Positions 33,497 to 44,635 of a stretch of DNA of 64,000 nucleotides are shown here, in pieces. The DNA is from Bombyx mori. Taxonomy: Eukaryota > Arthropoda > Insecta > Lepidoptera > Bombycidae. The translations under genes were made by a program, and so were the position numbers. The notes below the pieces were generated by a model. The model was not told where the DNA came from. It did not search any database and saw only the letters and a list, made by a program, of their open reading frames with translations. Each line of letters begins with the position of its first letter. Positions within the stretch are counted from its first letter, which is position 1. The DNA is taken from the NCBI RefSeq assembly GCF_030269925.1, contig NC_085111.1:6192142-6256141 (forward strand). The letters run 5' to 3'.

Positions 33497-36064
33497 ATGG
33501 GGGCAAGGTCCCGGGAGTTACTACTGCTCCTGGCAGCATGCGCGCTGGTATTCGGCGAATCTATCAATAAAACCGTCAAGAAAGACAAAGACGCCGACAA
33601 CTTATTGGATCAATATGAGGATTACGAACCCGCGGAATACCAAGAGGTTTTGTACAACGAGGACAGGCCCTGTCCCAGAGACTGCATATGCTCTGTATCT
33701 CAGGGATACAGACAAGCCAAGTGCAGCTTCCTCGAAATCGGTACACAAAAGTTCGGCGATGATATCCTTGATCTCGTGGTCGAAAACGCAGATCCCCGCT
33801 ACCCGATTAATCTAGACGACTTCATGTTCAAAAAACTCGGACTTCACCAGGTTGCTACTGTAAAAATCGTGAACAGCACGATTGGTTATATCGCCCCCAA
33901 TGCTTTCCATGGTGTCCATGACCTTTACGCAGTCAACCTATCCAACAACAACCTAAAGAGCCTTCATCCTGAGACGTTTGCGAACAATAAGAAGCTGTTA
34001 CTTCTAACGCTTTCAAACAATCCCCTCAAATTTCCTGCAGCTGGGTCCGAAAATTACTTCTTGAACGCTTCCTCTGTACAAGAGCTTGATGTTTCATACT
34101 GTAACATGCAGTACATCACGGCAAATACTTTCAAAAATATGCCTGGTTTGATGTACTTGAATGTTGCCGGTAACAACCTATCCGATATGGATCCAGATAC
34201 ATTCAAAAAATTACTCGATCTCGAAGAGTTAGATCTCCGCAACAATCACATTAAATCGCTCCCCGACGACATTTTCTCGGAAAACACCGAACTAGCAACA
34301 CTGCATTTACTGAAAAATCCTATTGATACAGTGTATGGCCTCCAAATATCCGATTTGCTTACACTTAATGCGGGACAAACAAACATTAAGTTTGTTGGGC
34401 CATCAATGTTCAACGGTATGGGTCTTATTGCTAATCTCAACCTCAGCGGAAATAGTATCGAGAAAATCCATAACCAGGCATTCCACAAATTAGTAGAACT
34501 CAATTATTTAGATTTGTCGTATAATAATTTGGATTACATGTCCAGTATTCTTATCAAAGAAAACATCGAACTTGACATCTTCAAAATTTCAAACAACCCA
34601 CGGCTAAAACATTTACCGGTTGAAGGTTTCACATGCTCATCTGATCAGTTTAATATTTACTTCTTTGGCGCATCTGACTGTGGTCTAGAAGAGATTTACG
34701 ATAATTCTCTGAAAACATTCTCTGCTCTGTCAATAATTCATCTATCGAATAATAAATTAACTACCATAAACAATACCGTTTTCTCGCACTGCCCTAAATT
34801 AATGGAAATCAATCTTGCTTATAATATGCTCACCACTTTAGATCCTAAGCTCTTCGCAAAGAACAATGAACTTGCAAAGCTTAATTTACAAGGTAACCCT
34901 CTTAAAGTACTTTCTGCGGAAATTTTTGTCCACACTCCGGCCATGATTTGGCTAGACATGAGTCACGCTGAATTAACCTCTTTGTGGAAAGTAGATAAAA
35001 ATCACCCACTGACAGTTCTTATCAATTTACTATTCTTGAATGTATCCCACAATAGAATTACGGAAATTAAACAAAACGAATTAGATAATTTGAACAAACT
35101 ACGTACTTTAGACATTACCAACAATCCGTTGGCCTGCAGCCGAGACTTTGAAAACCTCATGACATGGCTGAACAACCACACAGTGTTGCCTACTGGTAAC
35201 TCTGCCAACGTCGCCAATATGGCTAGAGATGGAAAAGATGATGATGCCACTTACAGCTGGGATTTCCTGACTATCAAGACTTGTGGAACTACAGTTATTT
35301 CCCATCCTGTTGAACCATTATCGGCTGTATCTGACGAAGAAATTTGGGAAAGAATCGACAAGGACACTGAGGGTAATTTCGATTTGAAGAACACCTTAGA
35401 TGACGGTAAAATTCCTGATGATACCAACGCTTCTGCTGACAGCAAACTAATAATTGATAGCACTGATGAAGAATCAGATGACGTTGATCCCGATGATGAT
35501 GAAGACGAGGGCGACGATGATGACGACGAAGACGACTCTGGCGAAGATTACGAGAATGATGACATAGATCTTAAATATGAGCTCATCAACAAAACGGACT
35601 CGAAATCTGAGAATACAAAGAAATCTGAACAACAGGCCACAGAGAAAGTTAAGATTGACATCAAGCTCTTAGACTTATACGAAAATTCTGAGCCAGACGT
35701 CTATGTACGAACATCGACCGAGGAAGAACACGGCCATTACAGCTACTTGTGGCCAATATCCATTGCCATCCTCGGAGCGCTTTTGTTGCTAATCGTTATC
35801 GCTAAGGTCGTCATGATGACGTGTAAATCAAGAACCAGGCAGCTCAGATACAACAGTGCCATTATTGCAGCGATGAGTCAACCCGGCCGCACCAAAAAGG
35901 ACTGCGGCTTGGTATACCAGCAGTTGTCCGAAGACCTCACAGGTCCGGCCACTCCAAAACTAAGCCGATATGCTCCACTTCACAGCGTCACTGTCAATGC
36001 ATCCAACATGTCCTATGAGAGCAGTCCCTTCCACCACAACAACATCGTGCCAGAAGCAGTGTGA
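33497..36064 (+). CDS. Leucine-rich-repeat single-pass transmembrane protein
   Basis: The start is taken at 33497, right after the acceptor at 33483. The nine upstream residues of the open frame would come from the intron. The 855-residue protein begins with a signal peptide (MGARSRELLLLLAACALVFG). An LRRNT-type Cys cluster follows (C59, C63, C65, C76: CPRDCICS...C). About fifteen leucine-rich repeats run from about 120 to 560 with the L..L.L..N.L pattern. A linker with a strongly acidic run (about 650-695) leads to one membrane span (about 752-775, ISIAILGALLLLIVIAKVV). The cytoplasmic tail is about 79 residues. This is a type I cell-surface topology, suiting adhesion or receptor functions. 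The LRRCT capping region is atypical: only NPLAC and a distant KTCG are seen. There is no TIR or kinase domain, so it is not a Toll receptor. I cannot name the orthologue. Confidence 0.9.
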   Translation: MGARSRELLLLLAACALVFGESINKTVKKDKDADNLLDQYEDYEPAEYQEVLYNEDRPCPRDCICSVSQGYRQAKCSFLEIGTQKFGDDILDLVVENADPRYPINLDDFMFKKLGLHQVATVKIVNSTIGYIAPNAFHGVHDLYAVNLSNNNLKSLHPETFANNKKLLLLTLSNNPLKFPAAGSENYFLNASSVQELDVSYCNMQYITANTFKNMPGLMYLNVAGNNLSDMDPDTFKKLLDLEELDLRNNHIKSLPDDIFSENTELATLHLLKNPIDTVYGLQISDLLTLNAGQTNIKFVGPSMFNGMGLIANLNLSGNSIEKIHNQAFHKLVELNYLDLSYNNLDYMSSILIKENIELDIFKISNNPRLKHLPVEGFTCSSDQFNIYFFGASDCGLEEIYDNSLKTFSALSIIHLSNNKLTTINNTVFSHCPKLMEINLAYNMLTTLDPKLFAKNNELAKLNLQGNPLKVLSAEIFVHTPAMIWLDMSHAELTSLWKVDKNHPLTVLINLLFLNVSHNRITEIKQNELDNLNKLRTLDITNNPLACSRDFENLMTWLNNHTVLPTGNSANVANMARDGKDDDATYSWDFLTIKTCGTTVISHPVEPLSAVSDEEIWERIDKDTEGNFDLKNTLDDGKIPDDTNASADSKLIIDSTDEESDDVDPDDDEDEGDDDDDEDDSGEDYENDDIDLKYELINKTDSKSENTKKSEQQATEKVKIDIKLLDLYENSEPDVYVRTSTEEEHGHYSYLWPISIAILGALLLLIVIAKVVMMTCKSRTRQLRYNSAIIAAMSQPGRTKKDCGLVYQQLSEDLTGPATPKLSRYAPLHSVTVNASNMSYESSPFHHNNIVPEAV

Positions 36065-36168
36065 GCCACACGTACAAAATTTAATTTTTAAGAGTTATAT
36101 CATGAAACTAACAACTGAGCTAACTCTTTTTCAAGCAACAAGTGATAGAATATACGCGCTAGTCACAC

Positions 36169-36174
36169 AATAAA
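36169..36174 (+). terminator. Polyadenylation signal of the LRR gene
   Basis: AATAAA about 105 bases after the stop codon, followed by a T-rich region. It is the first canonical signal downstream. Confidence 0.6.
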
Positions 36175-36587
36175 TATTTGACACATTTCATATTAGTGCC
36201 TTTATGTGTACACTCGAGTAACAATTCGACCAAATTATCTAGCGCTTTTTTTTTGAATTATCAAGTAACAAATCGAAGTCAAATTACTAATTAATTTAAG
36301 ATTATACATATTATTATATATTATACAAATTAGTTGATAGGTTTATTTTATGTACTTAAAAATATTAAAATTAAATACTAAAATGTGGTTTTTGTTTCAT
36401 CTACCCAAAAAAAACCAGATTATATCCAATATAAAAATATTTATTTTTGAAATACTATATTTAATTACTAAAACTAATTAGTTCTGTAACGATTTTACAA
36501 TGGCGAAATATATATTACTAACAAGAATGATGTTTCATTTGAGCAATCACTATCAAATACAATTTACATTAACTTACATTGAAACAA
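36175..36587. other. Convergent 3' ends of the LRR and ADHFE1-type genes
   Basis: The two genes face each other tail to tail with about 520 bases between stop codons. TTTATT near 36440 is AATAAA on the - strand and could end the dehydrogenase transcript. No other feature is seen. Confidence 0.5.
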
Positions 36588-39500
36588 TTAGTAAATGGTC
36601 AATGATTCCTCCAGCAATTTTGATAAATCCTCTTCAGATTGTGTCACTGGAGCGATTTTTAATAAACGATCCTATAACAATACAAGGACAAGAATCTGTA
36701 AAATTTGTAGGCCCTTTCGAATAGTATAGTAATTAATTTAAAAGATTAGAATCAAATATCCTGTACCGATTTCAGTATTTCAACAGACGTCTGAAGAGTA
36801 CACTATTCAGCAGTGTCAGGCTGATCTGATTAAGCTGTTTCCACAGTTTAATTTAACATTTAACATTTCAATTGGATCAATATGATAAAAAATTATGTAA
36901 AAAATTCGAAATTTCCAAATTTTAATAAATAAATTCGAAGCTGGGTTTTCAAATTGAAACAAAGGCAAATCGATATACCTGTAAAACTAAAAAGAACGAT
37001 GATTTTGAATCTACCAAAAAGTTATTCTTATAACTCCAAACAACCTACCTGAGGTAAAGCACCCTTGACCAAGTCCGGTATGTCGTCATTAGTATATCCT
37101 AATGCCTTCAATCCGTTTTCAATCTTCAACTTATCCATATACAAGAGTATGACGTCGGAGAGTATTCTACCGGCGTCTTTTCTCTTAGCGTTGGTGACGT
37201 CAGCTCCTAGCAGACTGGCTGCTTCTAGATGTTTCTCAGGGTCACTAGATGCGGTGAATCGGAAAACAGCCGGCGCTGTCATTACAACCGACAGGCCGTG
37301 AGGGATTATCGGATTGGAACTGCAAATTGAACAGACAAATCTTTTATATACAATTCAAGCGTAAATCTTCTGACGAATTGGTTAAGCCTTCGGCTTAGTT
37401 AAACGGTCTGCATGACTTTTATAAAAAACTAGCGGCCCGCCCCGGCTTCGCTTGGGTAGTAGCGCACGTGATGTAAATAATTTTAGGTTTTTTTTTTACA
37501 CTGGGTTACATTATTGGAGTTTCAGTAAGGATCCCTAATTTTTTTGAAAATATAATAAATATAGCCTATGTCACCCGTGGATAGCGTAGCTTTCCAACAG
37601 TGAAAGAATTTTTTAAATCAGTTCTGTAGTTTCGGAGCCTATTCAATACAAACAAACAAACAAATCTTTCCTCTTTATAATATTAGTATAGACTAAACTA
37701 TAATATTACCGCCCAATTTGAGACCTGAGTTTAAGTTGCATTAGAATATCAGTTTCCATACCGAACCAAAATAAACGTAAATAAAAATAAATAAACGTAA
37801 CGTGGGACCGCCCCTTGGCTAGAACGGTGGTCGGCAAGAGGTTAATAAGCAGAGCCGAAGAACCGACTCAATGGTTTTTTTTTTATGATTGAAGGATTAC
37901 TAGTGGCCCGGAGGCCTTTCCAGTTTCACCAGGACAGGCGGGCGAGGAAAGGCTCAGCCAGAAGGGGTGGGATTTGCTAACAGCTACCTGAGCGCCTCCG
38001 AAGGAGACCTAACAACTCAAGAGCAGCTGCTTCGCGAATGAATCTACTACCGGATCGGAATCGCGACCCGCTGAGAAGATCCGGCGAGAAACAGCGATCT
38101 TACACATGGGTTAGGTTGCACGGCGAACTCTTTGTCGAGTTCGACGAGTACGGTTACCGGGGTCCCTAAGCCTGCTCCTAGTGTTAGAGCTGAAGGCGTC
38201 TAATGCAAAGGTTATTGGATCTGGTGGATCCGTAAGAACGTGTCTAGGGCGTCGACGGTGTCTGGCTCCTGCGTGATCAGGATTAGGGGGCTCAGTGGTA
38301 TGGATTGGGAGAGGCTATGGCTAGCAGTGGACGACTTTGGGCTGATGATGATGATGATGATTATACCAGACCGAGTACATGTATTGTCATTTTAAATCCA
38401 CATGTCCTAGCATTGCAATTCAACAGTGTAACGGACATTAAATATTGTAAAGAACGTAGTCGCCGTAAACTGGTTCTGTCCCAACATAAATACAACAAAA
38501 ATGTTTATTCCATTCTATTAAATCTATTGTATCCTTCTAGCGCCATCTAGTGAATTACTATACACGTTATAAATCTCGTGACTGACTGCACAATGTTGAC
38601 ACTGAAATTATTTGCTCAGTACATTTAAACAAATCATTGGTGTTGAAACGGGATCTTACATGACAATAATGATTTCGACTTTTTACCAGAAGACAGATGG
38701 TATCCGCATCCGGTATGGATGTGAGTCCGCAAAGGTAAATACATCTTATGGCTATTTATGTCACGAAGCAATTTTAAGTCACTATCTTTTTTTTTTCTAT
38801 TTATTGCCAATAATATGAATCATATAAGTCACGGTTCATCTCGTGATAAGTGGTTACCAGAGCCAATATATATCACAACGTGAATACTAGGCTGCACTAA
38901 AAGTATCGGGAATGGAATATTTCCACTGTTCCTGTCATATTAAAATCTTTTTAATTGAAAACTCCTTGGTTTAAAAAATCGAATACCATTTATTTATTTA
39001 AAAAAAGATTCTCGGTCTTCTCACGAGGTTTTGTCAAACTTGTTAATCGTTGAGAAAATAGAATTGACTCGAGAAAATTCAAGAGCGATGATTTATTATG
39101 ACTTTCGAAGTGGTTTAACACAAAAACAGTGTGTTGACCGGATGATTTCTACATTTGGTGATGAAGCCCCATCCAAAACCACAGTTTATCGCTGGTTTGC
39201 TGAGTTTCAACGTGGACGTGTCAAGCTCAGTGATGATCCCCGTCAAGGTCGTCCAAAAACTGCAGTCACCCAAGAAAACGTTGATTCTGTGCGTAAGCTG
39301 ATTGAGGAAAATCGACATGTGACATACCGCGAAATTCAGGCAACTTTAGATATTGGCATGAGTCAAATACAAATAATCTTGCATGAACAATTAGGTGTAA
39401 AAAAGTTGTTTTCCCGATGAATACCGCATTCGCTCTGTGAAGAGCAAAAAGCGGCTCGCGTTATTTGGTGCGTCAGAACTCTCGAAAGATTCCACGCAGA

Positions 39501-42500
39501 ATCCTCAAATGCTGTATACAACATTGTATCAGGTGACGAATCCTGGATATACGCGTACGAACCCGAAACAAAAAACCAGTCACGAGTTTGGGTGTTCGAA
39601 AATGAGTTAAAGCCAACAAAAATTGTTCGCTCACGGAGTGTTGCAAAAAAAATGGTGGCCACGTTTGTCTCCAAAACCGGCCATGTTACGACTATTCCTC
39701 TTGAGGGACAAAGAACGGTTAATGCAGAATGATATGCTAGCATTTGTTTGCCACAGGTCGTTTCTGAACTCCGTAAAGAGAACTGCAACCGTCGCATCAT
39801 CCTCCATCACGACAATGCGAGTTCTCACACCGCGCACAGAACAAGAGTTTTTAGAGCAAGAAAACATAGAATTATTAGACCATCCGCCGTACAGCCCCGA
39901 CCTAAGCCCTAATGATTTCTATACTTTCCCTAAAATAAAGCATAAATTGCGTGGACAGAGATTTTCATCACCTGAAGAAGCTGTGGACGCCTACAAAATG
40001 GCCATTTTGGAGACCCCAACTTCCGAATGGAATGGTTGCTTCAATGATTGGTTCCATCGTATGGAAAAATGTGTCAAATTTCGCGAAGAATACTTCGAAA
40101 AGCAATAAATACATTTTTTAATAGTAATGTTGTGTCACTTTGTTAATTCCCGAAATTTTCAGTGCCGCCCTCGTACTATCACCCTTTTCTTTAGGGTCAC
40201 CCGACAGGGGTCGAACCTAATATGTCGTGTTTCCGCACTCAGGGGTCTCGCAGGGTATATGATTAGCGGTCCGTAAATTTTTGGAATGGACCGCGGCGCC
40301 AAGGATATTTTAGAAACCTACGAACCAAACGACTCCCTTTGCATTATCTTATTTGATGTCCGATCTCCGTCCGGGGTCAGAACGCAGGCAGTGTAGGGGG
40401 TTTCCCGCGGTCAACACTAACCAAATTCGTTAAGTGCGGTGCGACCACGCAGGTCATCCTCTATGCCATCCATGACCAGGAGACTGCCTCCTCACAGGGA
40501 CCGAAGCTGGACGAACGCCCTCCTCCGGCCCCTGGCTCGGCAACGACATGACGCCGTGAGGAACGTATAACTGCTTTGCAGTAAAAATAGGCAAGATAGT
40601 GGTAGCTATCCTTTAACTAGTTTAATCCATCGACACAACCGAGTTTCAAATATCCGCATTTCAGTGACAAAAAAGAGCTCATAATATACCTTACATTGGT
40701 GGTAATTCAACAGAATATTATAAATTTAAGTCTTTGTTTGTATTATTTTTTTACTTCTGTCACGTCGAATTGAAGCAACTTATTGACCAGATTTTTTTCA
40801 AGTGATTTTGTTCAAATATTAGTTCAGGAGTTTGAGATAGGCTTTTATCCCGAAAAACATCTCATTCCCACTGAGAGCCGCGAGTAACAAACAGCTATAC
40901 TACCTATATTTCTATTTCTTTATTTTCTCGATGACAGTTCCTGTGGAAACTTGAACGAGCTTCTTTTTTACATTATGAGTACGCATTATTTAATAAAACT
41001 ATGACGCTTACGCAGAGTCGGAGAAACTGATAGGGATGAAGATATCGATAAACGTAACACGATAACAGACCGATAATAGTGTACTATACCTATATTTTTA
41101 GTATTATAATATTCTATTTTAATTTTACCCATAGTCCTCGGGAACAAAACTCTTAACGTTTCCAGCTATCGGGTACGCTAGCCCGTGACATAAATGTACG
41201 CCCGCGTTTCCGATGCCGACGCCCGCCATCGTCGCCGCCAGATGCATGCTCGATCTCGCTTCCACGTCTCCAGAATTGTTCACTGAACGAACGAAATACT
41301 TTTGCAGGGTCTAAAATCAATATCAGTTTTTAAATTTAGTTTATAGTTTACAAATTTTCAAAATTAGCGGCATTACGTCAGTTGTTATATCCGAGCTTTC
41401 ATCTTTTGTGTTCGAAGTATACTTCTTTCTAATACCTTAAGGATATGTGTGCCAATTTTCGACTCTTTAAAGTTGAGACTTCAACAGAATTCAGAGATTA
41501 ACGACACAAAAAAAAAACCTATTAAAACATGATTTTTCTGATCTGATGAATTGTTTTCAATGGATCCACCCGCCATAAATTTGTTCTAATATATAATAAA
41601 CCCAATACAGTAATAATATGAATTGCAATCATTCCTAACCTACACAGTTCGCTAATGACACAACGTGATCTTGGATGGAGGTGTTCGCGACCCTCAGACA
41701 TGAGGTCTATTACGAACTATTAGGTGAGAAGGGTTAGCTAAAAAATTAGGTACTTTTGTTTACCTGCAAACAAAATCGCGCCCAAACATCAGATATGGGA
41801 TTGCTGCCTTGATATGCTGGTCTGAGAGCCGGATTAGCAGGCGCGGGCCCTCTTTCAGTGAACGGTATCGCTGTGAAGCTTTCCAAAGCGTGGCAAAATA
41901 TATCGAAACCAGAATAATTTGATACTTTCTCGGGCACTGTCAAAGTGTGAAGCGGATCAATTAACGCTAGTATCGGTCGGAGAGCATTATGAGATATACC
42001 GGTTTTAGCGTGGATTTCTTCGTAATCGAAAATGCTGACGCCGGTGGTCTCGCTGCCCGTGCCGCTCGTAGTTGGTACTGTAAATAAATTATAACTAAAA
42101 CGCTTCTCTAATATTAAATGAAACTTTTGTTTGTAGAGACGAAATATTCTGATTCACAAACATATCATTATAGTTGAAATTTTTTTTTTTAAATATTAAC
42201 TTATTTTTAATGTTATCTTGTAATATGCATATACCACGTACTTATACTGCCTTTGAAGTCAATCAAAAATATTAATATGTTGAATTAATAAATAAATAGG
42301 CTCAGTTCAAATTTAAAAAAAAAAGCAAAAAAAAGTCTTACTGGCAATCATTGGTTTAACCTGTATATTGACAGCTTTGCCTTTGCCAACAGGAGCATTC
42401 ACATAATCCAAGAACTCAGCATCAGGGTCACTATAGTACAAATTGGCAGCTTTACAAGTATCCATCACTGATCCCCCACCAATAGCAACAAAACTGTCAA

Positions 42501-44250
42501 AGTTTCCTTCCTTTGCAAAATGAATTGCATCTTTGAAACTGAAAGTGGAGATTCAAGACATTATTATTTTTACTAGATAAATGAACTCCTGTTCAGATCA
42601 CCATATGTTAATTGTTGACGACTAGAACCCATAGACATCACTATACAAAGTCATTTAACTGACTTTCATGCATAAGATCAAAGTCTCAATTTCATTGTTT
42701 AGGGATTGTCTGATATTTCATACCTGAATTGACACATACACAAAACATATTTTTGTAGACAGAAAAAGGATGCACATCATAGGGCTCATAAAATGCATTA
42801 ATAAAATTTTCGGCATTCACAATAATTTTGTGCGATTTGATAGCTACCGTTACTGGTGTCCAAATATATTCAATCTTCCAGAGCTGGTGATGTTTAAATA
42901 AGCAGTGCCATGATAACTGTACTCATTCATGTTTAGTAGCATATAAGCAACAAGCTCATCAGGCATTATTAGAAAAGAATGTTTCAAAAGAAACAAACAT
43001 TAGTAGCACACTCATTACAACATCATCAATAGTAACCTACCTGCCATCTGTAGGTTCTACTCTCACTTTATCATAAACTTTATAATTTATTCCATTTCTA
43101 GTGAGTGAATCCAGAACAGCTTTCATAGGACTCAAAGATGCAACATTAGGGTCTGTCATGACGCATACATTTTTAGCATTTAAATTTACTAAGTCCTGGC
43201 CTACTTCACGAGTTACACCTAACCCATATCGAACTGTTGAGCATTTGATCTGCAATAATTAATAAAATGCATGAAACTTGTCATCATTTCATGATTTACA
43301 ACCCAATCTATACCATGGATCTGATTTAAATTTTTTAGTTAGTCAGTAGTGATAATACTGGTTCTCGTCTTGTATTTGTAGAGAAAGAGAGAAAGAGAAT
43401 TTGTAGAGAAAACACTTTCTCTGTCCTTAACAAAGGAGAAATCATGACTTCCGACAGTGAAGTATGGAAAGTTTATGTTTGAAAACACAAGCCGACCTAT
43501 GCATGTCATTTAATATTTGAATTAAAACTACTGCAACTTATTTTCTATTAAGATAATATAAGTGAACATACACACAAATTTTCAATCAAAACTTGTTGAA
43601 ATTCATCCTGAACATTAACTATACATAGTGAACAAGACCTTACATTAAGCTGAAGAGAATATTGAATTAAATCATATATAATATAATCATATAGTCATAA
43701 ATCAGTTAATTTATCTTAATTTGAAATCCGCACACAACATTTTGCATTAAAAGCAAAATTAAGCTATAAGTAAAATAAGTGAATTGCTATTTATAATTTG
43801 ACTAATATTCAATTAAATAATTAAATGGAATTAAAAATACTGTACTGTACCTCAAATGCATAATCTTTTAATGGTGTTGCATTTGAAACTTGAATATTTC
43901 CTCTGTAACCGTGCGCAGGACATTGGCAACTGAAAATATGATACTTTTACATCACAAAAGTACTACAATAGATCTACTTTAGAATTTTTTTAATATTTTA
44001 AAGCTAATTTAATCAGATCACTAATCTAAAGTCAGTTAAGCCAATAGAATTAGTCATTGCTTGTCATTTATAAATAACTATTTTTTAACGCCATAAACCT
44101 AAGAGTTTTTAGGATAAAAGTTTCAAGATATTTTATCGATTTATACTTAAAAAAAGATGTAAATTAATATATAAAAATAAACAGTTTTAATACTTACGAT
44201 GCAATATTTATCGTTCGCAATAAATCGAAAATTCGTTTTCTTGATGTCAT
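36588..44250 (-). CDS. Adhfe1: Iron-dependent alcohol dehydrogenase family: mitochondrial hydroxyacid-oxoacid transhydrogenase
   Basis: Eight exons (- strand order): 44250-44198, 43929-43851, 43249-43041, 42538-42342, 42077-41764, 41310-41129, 37319-37049, 36671-36588. All introns are GT-AG, the frame is kept throughout, and the product has 462 residues. The family couples 4-hydroxybutyrate oxidation to 2-oxoglutarate reduction in mitochondria (established knowledge; fly T3dh, human ADHFE1). Seen here: a basic N-terminus rich in Arg fitting a targeting peptide ([18 protein letters not shown]), GGGS nucleotide-binding turn at 134-137, PTTSGTGSE at 181-189, and the metal-ligand set D238 and H242 (DIFCH), H326 (CHGLAYP), H352 (IPHGLS). 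The end, [17 protein letters not shown], is typical of the family. All key residues are present, so the gene looks functional. The 3.8-kb intron before the seventh exon holds LINE, mariner and GC-rich repeat DNA. Confidence 0.93.
37434..37698 (+). repeat. Dispersed lepidopteran repeat with ATAATATTAGTATAGAC end
   Basis: Starts CTAGCGGCCCGCCCCGGCTT and ends CTTTATAATATTAGTATAGA. It contains GGATCCCTAATTTTTTT and GGAGCCTATTCAATAC as in the - strand copy at 6546-6735. It lies in the large intron of the dehydrogenase gene. Class uncertain. Confidence 0.65.
37880..38275 (-). repeat. Jockey-related LINE 3' end, subfamily 2
   Basis: On the - strand it has blocks matching the LINE end: GATCCACCAGATCC, GTAACCGTACTCGTCGAACT, CTTCTCAGCGGGTCGCGATT. 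The UTR beyond (GCTGTTAGCAAATCCCACCC) differs from copies 1-3 but matches 46050-46400. It is a degraded 5'-truncated insertion within an intron. Confidence 0.65.
38285..38362 (+). repeat. LINE 3' end scrap with (GAT)n tail
   Basis: GGGAGAGGCTATGGCTAGCA then GTGGACGACTTTGGGC followed by TGATGATGATGATGATGA. A gene-end scrap with a TGA microsatellite tail is common to certain insect LINEs. Assignment is tentative. Confidence 0.4.
38690..38885. repeat. Two old Bm1 relics facing each other
   Basis: 38700-38780 resembles the + strand Bm1 start (GATGTGAGTCCGC...CACGAAGCA). 38800-38885 resembles the - strand tail (TTATTGCCAATA... GATAAGTGGTTACCAGAGCC). Both are diverged. Confidence 0.45.
38888..40175 (+). 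mobile_element. Mariner transposon, nearly intact
   Basis: The left end has GGCTGCACTAAAAGTATCGG next to TA (38888-38889). The right end carries the complement of GGCGGCACTGAAAATTTCGG, ending near 40168. The right end is a few bases longer, so the left end may have lost about four bases. Total length about 1.28 kb. It sits in the large intron of the dehydrogenase gene in the opposite direction. It is distinct from the mariner at 7696-8960. Confidence 0.88.
39052..40108 (+). pseudogene. Mariner transposase with few lesions
   Basis: The N-terminus has [18 protein letters not shown], then a paired HTH region ([17 protein letters not shown]). The catalytic residues are in [20 protein letters not shown] (Asp codon 39811-39813) and SPDLSPNDF (Asp codon 39914-39916). 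The last two lie 103 bases apart, D34D spacing after a 2-base loss. The C-terminus reads [10 protein letters not shown], complete. Lesions seen: no Met at the expected start, TGG to TGA at 39418-39420 and in the AEWYAS-like segment near 39730, and a frame change at about 39835. An old relative of an active element, dead in this copy. Confidence 0.87.
40180..40560. other. GC-rich block of unknown origin in the large intron
   Basis: The base composition is clearly higher in G+C than its flanks (for example GGGGTCAGAACGCAGGCAG, CCTCCTCCGGCCCCTGGCTC). All frames carry stops on both strands. It looks like a fragment of a GC-rich transposon, perhaps a LINE 5' or ORF1 region, but I cannot place it. 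A - strand Bm1 scrap follows at about 40565-40610. Confidence 0.4.
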
Positions 44251-44369
44251 TGTATTTTACGTCTTTTGAACCCAAAGGTTGACATTATTTTGTTAACATT
44301 GAATTATCTCAGCATAAGCAGTCAGCTTATCAGCTTAAGATACCGTACGCTGTTCAAAAATAGGTATAG

Positions 44370-44377
44370 TATCGATA
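44370..44377. promoter_or_regulatory. DRE-like motif upstream of the dehydrogenase gene
   Basis: TATCGATA, palindromic, 120 bases upstream of the start codon at 44250. In insects this is the DREF-binding element common in housekeeping promoters (established knowledge from flies). Its use here is inference. Confidence 0.45.
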
Positions 44378-44543
44378 AGTAATTGAAATGTTTCCAACAT
44401 TTTTGCAATGCTTCTGTGCATAATAAAATTAATTATCAGAACATGATATCAGTAATTCCATGGATGTTTTTTTTAAATTAATTTGAACACCACACTAATA
44501 GCATCAGTAAAATCAAAATCATGTTACAGGTTTGTACCTACCC

Positions 44544-44585
44544 ACGAATAAATAATAAGTATTATAAGACTTATTATTTATTCGT
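44544..44585. repeat. Perfect 17-base inverted repeat
   Basis: Arm ACGAATAAATAATAAGT (44544-44560) and its exact complement (44569-44585) with an 8-base spacer. It lies about 50 bases from the end of pogo-like copy 2 and outside its TA duplication. Confidence 0.7.
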
Positions 44586-44635
44586 AGATACCTACATAAT
44601 TGTATAATTTGTAACAAATTTCGGACTTTTTTATA

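Noticed and set aside
36500..36724. Small + strand gene
   Set aside because: It is antisense to the last exon of the dehydrogenase gene, which fits the family end exactly on the - strand.
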